Source: Ligilactobacillus sp900765635 (GTDB lineage Bacteria > Bacillota > Bacilli > Lactobacillales > Lactobacillaceae). Taken from it: a stretch of 64,000 nt of DNA. The notes below the pieces were generated by a model that was given only the letters and a program-made list of their open reading frames with translations, was not told the DNA's origin and ran no database searches. A program made the translations under genes and the position numbers. Position 1 is the stretch's first letter. Each line of letters begins with the position of its first letter. The stretch lies in assembly GCF_949152225.1 (NCBI RefSeq), contig NZ_CASCJC010000001.1, positions 124,001 to 188,000 on the forward strand, given 5' to 3'. Of the stretch, positions 12,722 through 21,916 are shown in pieces.

Positions 12722-13240
12722 ATGATTATTGCACTTGGAAATGATCATATTGTAACAGATGTTAAAATTAAGATTTCAGACTTTTTAAAAGAAAAAGGCC
12801 ATGAAGTGATTGATGTAGGAACTTATGATAACACACGGACACACTATCCAATTTACGGCTTGAAAGTAGCTGATTTAGTTCGTAACAAACAAGCTGATTT
12901 AGGTGTTGTTTTGTGTGGAACCGGCGTGGGAATATCGACTGCTGCAGATAAAAATACAGGGATTCGTGCAGCTTTAGTTTCTGATGTATTAGCTGCTAAG
13001 TATGCCAAAGAACAACTAAATGCCAATGTGATTGGCTTTGGGGGAGCTGTTGTTGGGCAACATGTGGCGCAAGAAATTGTAGCAGCCTTTTTAGATGCCA
13101 CCTATCAGCCAACAGAGCAAAATCAAGCAATTTTAAAGAAAATGGAAGCTTTAGAAAAAGATAATCCAAAACAACACAACAATCCAGACTTTTTCAAAAA
13201 AGAATTACAACTTTGGGATGAAGGGTATTATCACGATTAA
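12722..13240 (+). CDS. lacB: Galactose-6-phosphate isomerase subunit LacB
   Basis: 172-residue catalytic partner of LacA. It has GNDHI near the N-terminus, the LCGTGVGIS loop with the active cysteine, and the C-terminal DFFKKELQLWDEGYYHD end typical of LacB. I use ATG 12722, 6 bases after GGGGG; the in-frame GTG at 12719 sits too close to that site. It acts in the cytoplasm in the tagatose pathway. Confidence 0.93.
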   Translation: MIIALGNDHIVTDVKIKISDFLKEKGHEVIDVGTYDNTRTHYPIYGLKVADLVRNKQADLGVVLCGTGVGISTAADKNTGIRAALVSDVLAAKYAKEQLNANVIGFGGAVVGQHVAQEIVAAFLDATYQPTEQNQAILKKMEALEKDNPKQHNNPDFFKKELQLWDEGYYHD

Positions 13241-13254
13241 TAGGGGAAGAAAAT

Positions 13255-14232
13255 ATGTCAAACAAAATTGAAGCTTTAAAGAAAATGTCAAATGAAAATG
13301 GAGTTATCGCAGCTTTAGCGATTGACCAACGTGGCTCTCTAAAGAAAATGTTAGCGGCAGCAGCTAACAAAGAAGCTAATGAAGAAGATATTGTTGAATT
13401 TAAAAAGGTAATTTCTCGGGAATTAACCCCTTATGCTTCTGCAATCTTACTTGATCCAGAATATGGCTTGCCAGCAGCAGCGATTCGCCATGAAAATTGT
13501 GGCTTATTAGCAGCATATGAAAAGACAGGTTATGATGTGACCGAACCAGGACGCATGCCTGATTTGTTGGCTGATTGGTCAGTAAAACGTCTTAAAGAAG
13601 CCGGTGCTGATGCGATTAAATTCATGTTGTATTATGATGTGGATGAAGATGCTAAAATCAACGAACGCAAACAAGCCTTTGTTGAACGCATTGGAGATGA
13701 ATGTTTGGCAGAAGACATTCCATTCTTCTTGGAATTAATGTCATATGACACAGAAATCGAAGATACCAAGAGCAAAGAATATGCCAAAGTAAAACCACAC
13801 AAGGTTAATGAAATGGTTAAAGAATTTGCCAAAGACCGCTACAATGTTGATGTGTTGAAGGTAGAAGTGCCGGTTAACATGGAATATGTGGAAGGCTTCA
13901 ATGGCGAAAATGAAGTAGTTTACAGCCGCCAAGAAGCGCTTGATTACTTCAAAGCTCAAGATGAAGCAACTAACAACGTACCATTTATCTTCTTGAGTGC
14001 AGGGGTTTCAGCAAAATTATTCCAAGACACCTTATTATTTGCGGCTGAAGCAGGCTCAAGCTTCAATGGAGTATTATGTGGTCGTGCAACCTGGCGTCAT
14101 AGTATCGAACCATTCGCAACTAAAGGTGAACAAGCAGCCATCGAATGGTGCCAAACACAAGGTAAGGCAAACATTGAAGAATTAAATGCGGTCTTAGAAA
14201 AGACCGCTCATTCATGGTTAGATAAAAAATAA
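13255..14232 (+). CDS. lacD: Tagatose-1,6-bisphosphate aldolase LacD
   Basis: 325-residue class I aldolase splitting tagatose-1,6-bisphosphate into dihydroxyacetone phosphate and glyceraldehyde-3-phosphate. The N-terminal IAALAIDQRGSLKKML and the VLKVEVPVN segment with the Schiff-base lysine are typical. The gene is 14 bases after lacB. The kinase making its substrate (LacC) is missing from the operon, which normally reads lacABCD. FruK, encoded at 54.5 kb, belongs to the same PfkB family and could provide the step. Confidence 0.93.
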   Translation: MSNKIEALKKMSNENGVIAALAIDQRGSLKKMLAAAANKEANEEDIVEFKKVISRELTPYASAILLDPEYGLPAAAIRHENCGLLAAYEKTGYDVTEPGRMPDLLADWSVKRLKEAGADAIKFMLYYDVDEDAKINERKQAFVERIGDECLAEDIPFFLELMSYDTEIEDTKSKEYAKVKPHKVNEMVKEFAKDRYNVDVLKVEVPVNMEYVEGFNGENEVVYSRQEALDYFKAQDEATNNVPFIFLSAGVSAKLFQDTLLFAAEAGSSFNGVLCGRATWRHSIEPFATKGEQAAIEWCQTQGKANIEELNAVLEKTAHSWLDKK

Positions 14233-14259
14233 TCCAGTGATTTTGCTTATTAAAATTGC

Positions 14260-14295
14260 GAGATGAGGTTCACTAGAAATGGTGGGCCTTATTTC
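14260..14295 (+). terminator. Hairpin after lacD
   Basis: A 14-bp stem starts GAGATGAGG and closes with CCTTATTTC around an 8-base loop. Its G-U pairs form only in the plus-strand RNA. The following T content is low, so termination may be partial and allow read-through to the beta-galactosidase gene. The rest of 14296-14468 shows no clear promoter. Confidence 0.6.
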
Positions 14296-14468
14296 ATTTG
14301 ATAAATTCAAAATTTTTAGATAGATTAAAGTTACTTATAAAAACATGATTCAAGCTATTTTTTTAATTCAGCGGTAATTTTTATATTTAATAAATATTAG
14401 TTTTTATTGTTGAGTTTTATTCGTGTATGTTAATGTTAATGAGGAAATTTAAAATTAGGGGAAATTTT

Positions 14469-17400
14469 ATGCTAAATAAGAAGTTTGTAACTGTGGTAGC
14501 GACGGCATGCTTAACTGTAGGAAGTTTTTATCCTAGCTTGGCTAGCATTAAAGCTGTAGGGTTAAATGAAAGCGTTACCTCAAAAGAGGAGGGTTATCAA
14601 CCAATGGATCTAGCCAAGGATAGTGATAATGTATTAACATCTCCTAAAGAAACTGTTGATGTGAATCTTTTGGGTGATAATGAGCGTACAGTTTTATTTG
14701 ATGATAACTGGAAGATTCATTTAGGCGATGTTGATCAAGGACAGGATACTAATCTAGATGATTCTGCTTGGAAAGTAATTGATTTGCCAAACGATTATAG
14801 TATTTCGCAAAAAGTCAGTGAATCAAACGAAGCAGAAAGTGGTTTTTATCCTGGAGGAATTCAATGGTACCGTAAGAGCTTTGTTTTACCGCAAAAATAT
14901 CAAGATAAACAAATTGTGCTTGAATTTGATGGCGCATATATGAATACAGAAGTTTATTTAAACGGTAAAAAGTTAGGGATTCATCCAAATGGTTATAGTC
15001 CATTTGCCTTTGATTTGACTAAAGATTTAATATGTGACGGAAAAACAACAAATGTATTGGCAGTTAAGACCAATAATAAAATTCCAAGTAGTCGTTGGTA
15101 TTCAGGAAGTGGGATTTATCGCGATGTCCATCTAACGGTTAGTGATAAATTACATGTTGCCTATAATGGTGTTCAAGCAACAACACCTAATTTAGCGCAA
15201 GATCAACAAAATGTGACATTAAACTTACAAACCAAAGTACAAAACGATGATCAAAGTACAAAAACATTTAGTGTAAAACAAGAGTTATTAGATAAAAACA
15301 ATCAAGTAGTTGCAAGTCAAACTAGTTCTAGCCAAAGCTTAGAACAACAGCAAACTACAACGGTTGCGCAAAATTTAAAGGTAACTAAACCGACATTATG
15401 GCAACCAGATAATCCATATTTATACACGATTAAAACGACCATTTTGCAAGATCAAAAACCAATTGATATGTACACAACCACTTATGGATTTAGATACTAT
15501 AAATTTGATCGTGAAACTGGTTTTTATTTGAATGGTAAAAAGATGAAGCTACAAGGCGTAAGTATGCACCATGATCAAGGTGCGTTAGGTGCCGTGGCAA
15601 ATCCAAGTGCGATTGAACGTCAAGTTAAGATTTTAAAAGAGATGGGTGCAAATGCGATTCGCTCAACTCATAATCCAGCTTCACCTGTTTTGATTCAAAT
15701 GGCTAACAAGTATGGGATGTTAGTCATCGATGAAGCTTTTGATGATTGGACAGCTTATAAAAACGGTAATGTTAATGACTATAGCAGTCATTTTAATGAA
15801 AAAATCGGCCAAGACAATCAAATTTTAAATGCCAAACCAGATATGACTTGGGCAGAATTTGATGTAAAAGCAATGGTCGATAGTGCTAAAAACGATCCAT
15901 CGGTAATCATGTGGTCAATAGGTAATGAAATCACTGAAGGAACTACAGGTGATACTTCTAATTATCCAAATATTGCTAATAACTTAATTACTTGGATTAA
16001 ACAAATTGATCAAAGTCGGCCGGTGACTTTAGGTGATAATCAATTAGGAAATGCGACGCTAGATCAAATCAATGATTTAATTACTAAGGTTGACGGTGTC
16101 GTTGGAAAAAACTATAAGAAGCCAGCACAATTAGAAGAAGTGCGCAAACAACATCCAGATTGGATTTTATATGGTTCTGAAACAGCTTCAGCCATTCATA
16201 GTCGAGGCGTGTACAACACTTATGGCAAAGATGATAAAAACTTACAAATGTCAGAATACGATAATGATTCTGCCGTGGTTGGTTGGGGTGATAGTGCAAG
16301 TGACGCTTGGAAATATGTGATTGAAAACGACTGGAATGCCGGTGAATTTGTGTGGACCGGTTTTGACTACATTGGAGAGCCAACGCCTTGGAATGGAATT
16401 AGTACAGGTAGTGTGAGCCAACAAGGGGCAAAGCCTAAGTCATCTTATTTTGGAATTGTAGATACGGCTGGTTTCCCAAAGGATACGTATTATTTGTATC
16501 GCAGTATCTGGAATCATGATTCGCATACTTTAAACCTAATGTCAACTTGGAATGATAATGAGATTGTCAAAGACGAGGGTGGTAAAGTTCAAGTTGATGT
16601 TTATACGGATGCACCAAAAGTTGAGCTTTATTTGAATGGTCAAAAAATTGGTACGCAGACTGCGACAAAGCATACCACTAAAGCTGGTTATACCTATCAA
16701 ACCTTTGATAATGGCAAACCATATCCAACTTTTAAGGTTAAATGGCAAGCTGGAACTTTGAGTGCAAAAATCTATGATGAAAAAGGAAATGATATTACTA
16801 AAGATGCGGTAGGACGTAAGGAAGTTAAAACTTCAAGTCAAGCAACCCAGCTCAAAGCAACGGTAGATCATACTGAAATTACGGCTGATGGGCGTGCCTT
16901 AGCTTATGTCAGTGTTGATGTATTAGATAAAGATGGGAATTTTGTACCTGCTGCAGATAATCGGATTAATTTTAATGTAACAGGGCAAGGTAAGTTGGTT
17001 GGTGTAGATAATGGAAATCCTACTGATATAGATAGTTATCAAGCCACAAGTCGCAAAGCATTTAATGGTAAAGCCTTAGCTATTGTACAAGCAACTAAAC
17101 AAGCCGGACAAATTAACGTTGAAATTAGTGCTGATGGATTAACCAAAACCAAAGTAAGCATTCAAGCTAAACAGCCGCCACAAACAACATCAGTATATAT
17201 TAAGAGTTATGAGTTAGCTAAGAATTACTATCTTTATCCAAATGCGCAATTAACTTTGCCAGAAACGCTGACGTTAAATTATAGTGATGGTTCAAGCAAG
17301 CAAACGGCGGTAACTTGGGATAAATACGATCAAAGTCAATTGGGTAAAGTCGGATCATTTACACTTCAAGGACAAATTGAAGGTACAGACGTGAAACCGC

Positions 17401-18683
17401 AAATTACTATCAATGTGATTTCACCACTTGTTACTGTGCAAAATTATTCTGCAATGGCGGTGCAAAGCCAACAAGATTTAACTTTACCGACTCAATTAAA
17501 GAGTGTGGATGCAACAGGCAAACCAAGTGTTGCGGTTAATGTAACTTGGCAAAAGCCAACCTTAGATATTAGTCAATTAGGAATTCAAAAAGTTCAAGGA
17601 ACGGCTAATGTTTATGGTAAAACATATCCAGTAACCGCAAGTATTCGTGTCGTTAAACCTGCAGATAATCCAAAAAATATTGCACGTTTAGATAATGATA
17701 AACCTAAAGTAACTAATGGTTATCAAACAACAGATGGCAAAATAGTTGACAAGCAAACGACACCAATCAGTGATTCTTTAGATGCATTGACTAATGGAGT
17801 TACTAATAATGGGACAGATACTAGTCAACGTTGGACTAATTGGTCGTTAAAAGATGATAAGAGTGTTGCTCAGACTTATGTTCAATTTGAGTGGAAAAAT
17901 GACTATCCAATCAATAATTTGAAGTTGTATCACTTTACTGATAGTGCAGGTTCAACTTTACCAGGTCCACAAAATATTCATTTTGAATACTTTGATGAAG
18001 CAACCCAAAAATGGGAAAAAATAGAAGCCTCAAATATTACGCAAGTTAGTTATACAAATGGAGATACACCATATGGATTTATTAAACCAGTAACAACTAA
18101 GAAATTGCGTATCTGGGTAAAAAATCCGGCACCAGGAAAATCAATCGGATTTACAGAAGTTGAAGTTTATCCTTATGTACAACAACCACAAGCTAATAGT
18201 ACAGCTACATTGGCTTCGCTTAAGGTAAATGGACAAGAATTGCTTAAAACAAGACAAGCTGATTTGAATTTTGAAGTTAATACCCCAGATGAATTAGCGG
18301 TAACTTATCAAGATGATCCACAGGCAAATTCAGCGGTAACAGTTGCTAAGTTAGATGATAAAACAACCAAAGTCTTAGTGACATCAGAAGATCATCAACA
18401 AACAACGACGTATACGATTGTTAATAAGTATCAAAAACCAGCTGATAATCAACCACAAAATCCAGGACAAGGTGATTCAACTACACCAACACCAGATCAA
18501 CCACAATTAGTTGGTGATAAAAATCCGCCTAAGACACCTGATAATCATTTTACGGTTAACAAAAAAGCAACAGGTAAATTACCAAAAACGGGTCAAACAA
18601 ACAGGCCTCAAGCAGTGATTTTAGGAGTAAGTTTGAGTCTAGGCGCTGTAGTGGGGTGGCTATTATTGCGTAAAAAAGGGTAA
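14469..18683 (+). CDS. Sortase-anchored GH2 beta-galactosidase
   Basis: 1404-residue surface enzyme. I start at ATG 14469 (AGGGGA about 7 bases ahead; upstream in-frame ATGs lack a site), giving a signal peptide of about 30 residues. Domain order: GH2 jelly roll (about 72-224), Ig-like domain (228-344), TIM barrel (351-645) with acid/base E487 in IGNEI and nucleophile E571 in GSETAS, DUF4982-like and GH2 C-terminal domains (654-900), two Big_4-like Ig domains (912-1061), a discoidin/F5-8C-like module (1070-1237), another Ig-like domain, a Pro-rich wall spacer, LPKTG at 1371-1375, a hydrophobic helix and a KKG tail. It resembles streptococcal BgaA in plan. Beta-galactosidase is most likely; other GH2 specificities are possible. 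Confidence 0.85.
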   Translation: MLNKKFVTVVATACLTVGSFYPSLASIKAVGLNESVTSKEEGYQPMDLAKDSDNVLTSPKETVDVNLLGDNERTVLFDDNWKIHLGDVDQGQDTNLDDSAWKVIDLPNDYSISQKVSESNEAESGFYPGGIQWYRKSFVLPQKYQDKQIVLEFDGAYMNTEVYLNGKKLGIHPNGYSPFAFDLTKDLICDGKTTNVLAVKTNNKIPSSRWYSGSGIYRDVHLTVSDKLHVAYNGVQATTPNLAQDQQNVTLNLQTKVQNDDQSTKTFSVKQELLDKNNQVVASQTSSSQSLEQQQTTTVAQNLKVTKPTLWQPDNPYLYTIKTTILQDQKPIDMYTTTYGFRYYKFDRETGFYLNGKKMKLQGVSMHHDQGALGAVANPSAIERQVKILKEMGANAIRSTHNPASPVLIQMANKYGMLVIDEAFDDWTAYKNGNVNDYSSHFNEKIGQDNQILNAKPDMTWAEFDVKAMVDSAKNDPSVIMWSIGNEITEGTTGDTSNYPNIANNLITWIKQIDQSRPVTLGDNQLGNATLDQINDLITKVDGVVGKNYKKPAQLEEVRKQHPDWILYGSETASAIHSRGVYNTYGKDDKNLQMSEYDNDSAVVGWGDSASDAWKYVIENDWNAGEFVWTGFDYIGEPTPWNGISTGSVSQQGAKPKSSYFGIVDTAGFPKDTYYLYRSIWNHDSHTLNLMSTWNDNEIVKDEGGKVQVDVYTDAPKVELYLNGQKIGTQTATKHTTKAGYTYQTFDNGKPYPTFKVKWQAGTLSAKIYDEKGNDITKDAVGRKEVKTSSQATQLKATVDHTEITADGRALAYVSVDVLDKDGNFVPAADNRINFNVTGQGKLVGVDNGNPTDIDSYQATSRKAFNGKALAIVQATKQAGQINVEISADGLTKTKVSIQAKQPPQTTSVYIKSYELAKNYYLYPNAQLTLPETLTLNYSDGSSKQTAVTWDKYDQSQLGKVGSFTLQGQIEGTDVKPQITINVISPLVTVQNYSAMAVQSQQDLTLPTQLKSVDATGKPSVAVNVTWQKPTLDISQLGIQKVQGTANVYGKTYPVTASIRVVKPADNPKNIARLDNDKPKVTNGYQTTDGKIVDKQTTPISDSLDALTNGVTNNGTDTSQRWTNWSLKDDKSVAQTYVQFEWKNDYPINNLKLYHFTDSAGSTLPGPQNIHFEYFDEATQKWEKIEASNITQVSYTNGDTPYGFIKPVTTKKLRIWVKNPAPGKSIGFTEVEVYPYVQQPQANSTATLASLKVNGQELLKTRQADLNFEVNTPDELAVTYQDDPQANSAVTVAKLDDKTTKVLVTSEDHQQTTTYTIVNKYQKPADNQPQNPGQGDSTTPTPDQPQLVGDKNPPKTPDNHFTVNKKATGKLPKTGQTNRPQAVILGVSLSLGAVVGWLLLRKKG

Positions 18684-18763
18684 ATGTTTGCATTTTTACG
18701 ATGAAAAGAATATATTAAACGTAAGAGAAGAGATTAGATTTCTTGAAAAATGGGGTGTTTATA

Positions 18764-19222
18764 ATGTCAAATTATCAACGGATATTAGTTGCTGTTGACG
18801 GTTCAAAAGGAGCACAGATCGCATTGGAACATGCGATTGAAATTGTTAAACGTAACCCACAAGCGCATCTGGATATTTTACGAGTTATTGATATTAACGC
18901 GTTAGAATACGGTGGAGCGGGGATTGCGTTAGATGGTGCTAAGGTTTATGAATTAGAACAGGCTAATGAACAATATATGTTTGATTTAAACACACAACTA
19001 GTGGAGCAATACCATCTAGATGCGGCGAAAGTTCACGTACATTTGCGTTTTGGTAATCCTAAAACAGTGATTGTACATGACTTTCAACCTGAGTATCAAA
19101 ATGATCTCTTAATTGTAGGTTCGACGGGCAAAAACTTCATTCAACGAATGGTTGTCGGCTCTGTAGCAGCTTACGTTATTCAAAATGCAGGCTGTGATGT
19201 TTTAGTCGCTAAGTTTGAGTAG
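18764..19222 (+). CDS. UspA-family universal stress protein
   Basis: 152-residue cytoplasmic protein starting MSNYQRILVAVDGSKG. The ATP-binding motif of the ATP-type Usp class is present near the C-terminus (VGSTGKNFIQRMVVGSVA). The start is ATG 18764 with GGGG upstream, not the in-frame TTG at 18743. It is monocistronic: preceded by the galactosidase gene and followed by a strong terminator. Its stress role cannot be read from sequence. Confidence 0.88.
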   Translation: MSNYQRILVAVDGSKGAQIALEHAIEIVKRNPQAHLDILRVIDINALEYGGAGIALDGAKVYELEQANEQYMFDLNTQLVEQYHLDAAKVHVHLRFGNPKTVIVHDFQPEYQNDLLIVGSTGKNFIQRMVVGSVAAYVIQNAGCDVLVAKFE

Positions 19223-19225
19223 TTA

Positions 19226-19261
19226 AAAACGAGGAAAGTTTTAAGCTTTCCTCGTTTTTTT
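19226..19261 (+). terminator. Terminator after the Usp gene
   Basis: AAAACGAGGAAAG and CTTTCCTCGTTTT form a 13-bp stem with a TTTTAAG loop, followed by T residues. Confidence 0.9.
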
Positions 19262-19328
19262 ACTTATTTGACAAAGGTAGGTAAAGTGTTTTTCATATAA
19301 ACTAAAAAATTTTAGAAAATTATTTCAA

Positions 19329-19365
19329 AAAAACGCTTGCAAAATATTTTATAACATATTATATT
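19329..19365 (+). promoter_or_regulatory. Putative promoter of the C26/permease/RidA operon with cre-like half site
   Basis: TTGCAA (19337-19342) and TATATT (19360-19365) are 17 bases apart. On the minus strand TGCAAGCG followed by a T run reads as a cre site lacking the final CA, so CcpA control is possible but weakly supported. GAGGGGTGGAG precedes the first gene. Confidence 0.4.
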
Positions 19366-19400
19366 TGTGATATAAAAAATTATAAAGAGGGGTGGAGCTT

Positions 19401-20138
19401 ATGTATAAGCCAATTATTGGGATTTCTGGAAGCATTATTGTAGACCAGGGTGGAATGTTTCCAGGATATACACGTTGTTATGTCAACGAAGATTATGTTA
19501 AAGCAGTAATCCAAGCAGGTGGGGTACCTTTTATTATTCCAATGAATGATAAAACTGATGTTTTACACGACCAAGTTGAATTTTTAGATGGGTTGATTAT
19601 GACTGGGGGCCATGATGTTACACCTTATTTTTATAAAGAAGAACCACAACAAAAATTGGGTGAAACCTTGCTTAAACGGGATTTGTTTGATTTTAAATTA
19701 TTAGAGTTAGCGCAAGAAAAACAAATTCCAGTTTTAGGAATTTGCAGAGGATTTCAAATTATCAATGCTTTTTTAGGCGGAAGCATGTATCAAGATTTAA
19801 GTTATGCACCACAAGAATGTTTGAAGCATTGGCAAGGTCATAATCCAACACAAGCTACGCATACGGTAAATGTTGTTGCAGATTCTTATCTTGAAAAGAT
19901 TGTTAGGACAGATGAAATGATGGTTAATTCATTTCATCATCAGGTTATTAAAGATGTTGCAGAAAACTTAATTGTTAGCGCAAGAGCTAAAGATAATGTG
20001 GTTGAAGCAGTAGAGAGTAAAGATCATTTGTTAGTCGCAGTTCAGTGGCATCCAGAAATGATGCATGCAGTTGATGATACGATGCAAGCGTTGTTTGATG
20101 ACTTGGTAGGTAAAGCAGAGCAGGGGAGAATACAATGA
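19401..20138 (+). CDS. Peptidase C26 gamma-glutamyl hydrolase (PuuD-like class I GATase)
   Basis: 245-residue cytoplasmic enzyme of the glutamine amidotransferase class I fold that hydrolyses gamma-glutamyl bonds. The nucleophile C115 is in GICRGFQ and the H217/E219 pair in WHPEMM, so the triad is complete. ATG 19401 follows GGAG by 5 bases; an upstream in-frame GTG (19392) lies inside the binding site. It is the first of five tightly packed genes. PuuD acts on gamma-glutamyl-GABA, but no other putrescine genes are here; the lyase downstream suggests a gamma-glutamyl sulphur amino acid or peptide as substrate, which is inference. Confidence 0.85.
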   Translation: MYKPIIGISGSIIVDQGGMFPGYTRCYVNEDYVKAVIQAGGVPFIIPMNDKTDVLHDQVEFLDGLIMTGGHDVTPYFYKEEPQQKLGETLLKRDLFDFKLLELAQEKQIPVLGICRGFQIINAFLGGSMYQDLSYAPQECLKHWQGHNPTQATHTVNVVADSYLEKIVRTDEMMVNSFHHQVIKDVAENLIVSARAKDNVVEAVESKDHLLVAVQWHPEMMHAVDDTMQALFDDLVGKAEQGRIQ

Positions 20139-21526
20139 AAAAGAAATTAGGTTTTTGGTCGATTGTTTTATTGGCGGTAAATGCGATTATCGGATCAGGA
20201 ATTTTTTTATCACCTGGTTCGGTGGTAACCTTAGCGGGAACTAAAACCGCCTGGGTTTATCTGACGGCCGCTTTATTTGCCGCTGTTTTAGCGATTACAT
20301 TTGCGGCAGCAGCCAAATATGTAACGAAAAGTGGAGCAGCTTATGCTTATGCCAAGGCGGCTTTTGGCGAAAATGTTGGCTTTTATGTAGGAATTACTCG
20401 TTTTGTGGCTGCAAGCATTGCTTGGGGAGTTTTAGCCACCGGCGTGGTTAAAACGGTGTTGTCAATTTTTGGGCTAGATAGTACAGATTTTTGGTTAGTC
20501 ACATATGGTTTTATCGGCTTGATGGTTGTTTTGTTATTGATTCATTTGCTAGGAGCAAAGGTTTTTGAGTTCATTAACAACTTATCGACAATTGGGAAAT
20601 TGTTTGCCTTAGTGACAACGATTGTAGCTGGGGGATATTTGTTGATAACAACAGGGCAAAATCATTTTGCAGATATCAATGATCTAAAAAATGCTAGTGG
20701 ACAACCCCTGATTGCACCGATGAATACTTCGGTGTTTGTGACAGCAACGATTGCCGCTTTTTATGCTTTCACGGGTTTTGAAAGTGTGGCCAGTGGTTCA
20801 GAAGATATGCAAGAACCACAAAAAAACTTACCTAAAGCAATTCCGTTGGCCATTTTAATTATCGCAGCGATCTATATTGGAATTGTTTTGGTAGCGATGA
20901 CCTTAGATCCTAAAGCAATTGTTGAAACTAAAGAAGTTGTAGCGCTAGTGGCCATTTTTGATAATGTGATTATTCGTAACATTGTCTTGTATGGTGCTTT
21001 GATTTCGATGTTTGGGATTAATGTGGCTGCTTCATTTTTAACACCACGAGTTTTAGAAGCGATGGCAAATGAAAAACAGATTCCACAATGGTTTGCTAAA
21101 CGTACCAGTAGGGATTTTCCGTTACGTGCCTTCATGATTACGGCTTTGATTGCGATTGTTATTCCAATGGCTTTCAAATATAACATGACAAGTATTATTG
21201 TTTTAAGTTCTATTTCACGCTTTGTGCAATATTTAGTCGTTCCAATCGGAGTAATTTGCTTCTTTTATGGTAAAAATGCCGAACCAATTTTGAACAATGT
21301 TTCTAAAAATTGGTTGACCGATGTGGGCTTACCAATCATTTCGGTGGGGCTAACAGGCTTTTTATTGATTAAGTTTGATTGGGTAGGTCAATTTACCATT
21401 CTTGATGCAGCTGGCAAAGCCCATGCTAATTGGTATGCAATCTGTGCTATGCTGATAGGTTATCTTATTTTACCGGCAATTTTATTTATGATGACAAAAA
21501 AAGAAAAGAAAATGGGGGATTTTTAA
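20135..21526 (+). CDS. APC-family amino acid permease
   Basis: 463-residue membrane transporter with about 12 helices. The first helix carries the APC signature NAIIGSGIFLSPG, where substrate is usually bound, and FYAFTGFESVASGSEDMQEP is typical of helix 6 and the following loop. Its ATG overlaps the stop of the hydrolase gene (ATGA), indicating translational coupling. It probably takes up, or exchanges, the amino acid or gamma-glutamyl compound processed by this operon. Substrate cannot be read directly. Confidence 0.85.
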   Translation: MKKKLGFWSIVLLAVNAIIGSGIFLSPGSVVTLAGTKTAWVYLTAALFAAVLAITFAAAAKYVTKSGAAYAYAKAAFGENVGFYVGITRFVAASIAWGVLATGVVKTVLSIFGLDSTDFWLVTYGFIGLMVVLLLIHLLGAKVFEFINNLSTIGKLFALVTTIVAGGYLLITTGQNHFADINDLKNASGQPLIAPMNTSVFVTATIAAFYAFTGFESVASGSEDMQEPQKNLPKAIPLAILIIAAIYIGIVLVAMTLDPKAIVETKEVVALVAIFDNVIIRNIVLYGALISMFGINVAASFLTPRVLEAMANEKQIPQWFAKRTSRDFPLRAFMITALIAIVIPMAFKYNMTSIIVLSSISRFVQYLVVPIGVICFFYGKNAEPILNNVSKNWLTDVGLPIISVGLTGFLLIKFDWVGQFTILDAAGKAHANWYAICAMLIGYLILPAILFMMTKKEKKMGDF

Positions 21527-21527
21527 A

Positions 21528-21911
21528 ATGTTAGAAAGATTATCAAGTCAAAATGCACCAAAGGCAATCGGAAGTTATAGTCCAGCTAGTCGAGTAGATA
21601 ATTTGATTTTTACTTCAGGGCAACTTGGTTTAGAACCGACGACTGGTAAATTGGCAGGGGATGATATTACTAGTCAGGCAACACAAGCCATGAATAATCT
21701 TAAGGCTATCTTAGAAGATAATGGTTCCAGTTTAGCTAAAATTGTTAAAACAACGGTTTATTTGAGTGATATTGCTGATTTTGCTTCTTTTGATAAGGTT
21801 TATCAAGGCTTTTTTGCAGGGCAATATCCAGCACGGACAGCCTTTCAAGTTGGAGCTTTGCCAATGGCAGCCAAAGTAGAAGTTGAAGTCGTGGCACTTA
21901 TTGAGGAGTAG
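21528..21911 (+). CDS. ridA: RidA (enamine/imine deaminase)
   Basis: 127-residue YjgF/YER057c/UK114 protein, normally a cytoplasmic trimer that hydrolyses reactive 2-aminoacrylate and related enamine/imine products of PLP enzymes. Signatures are GSYSPAS near the N-terminus, FTSGQLGLEP, and the C-terminal PARTAFQVGALPMAAKVEVE with the arginine that contacts the carboxylate. It starts one base after the permease stop. Its place just before a PLP lyase fits a role in clearing that enzyme's enamine product. Confidence 0.9.
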   Translation: MLERLSSQNAPKAIGSYSPASRVDNLIFTSGQLGLEPTTGKLAGDDITSQATQAMNNLKAILEDNGSSLAKIVKTTVYLSDIADFASFDKVYQGFFAGQYPARTAFQVGALPMAAKVEVEVVALIEE

Positions 21912-21916
21912 ATATC

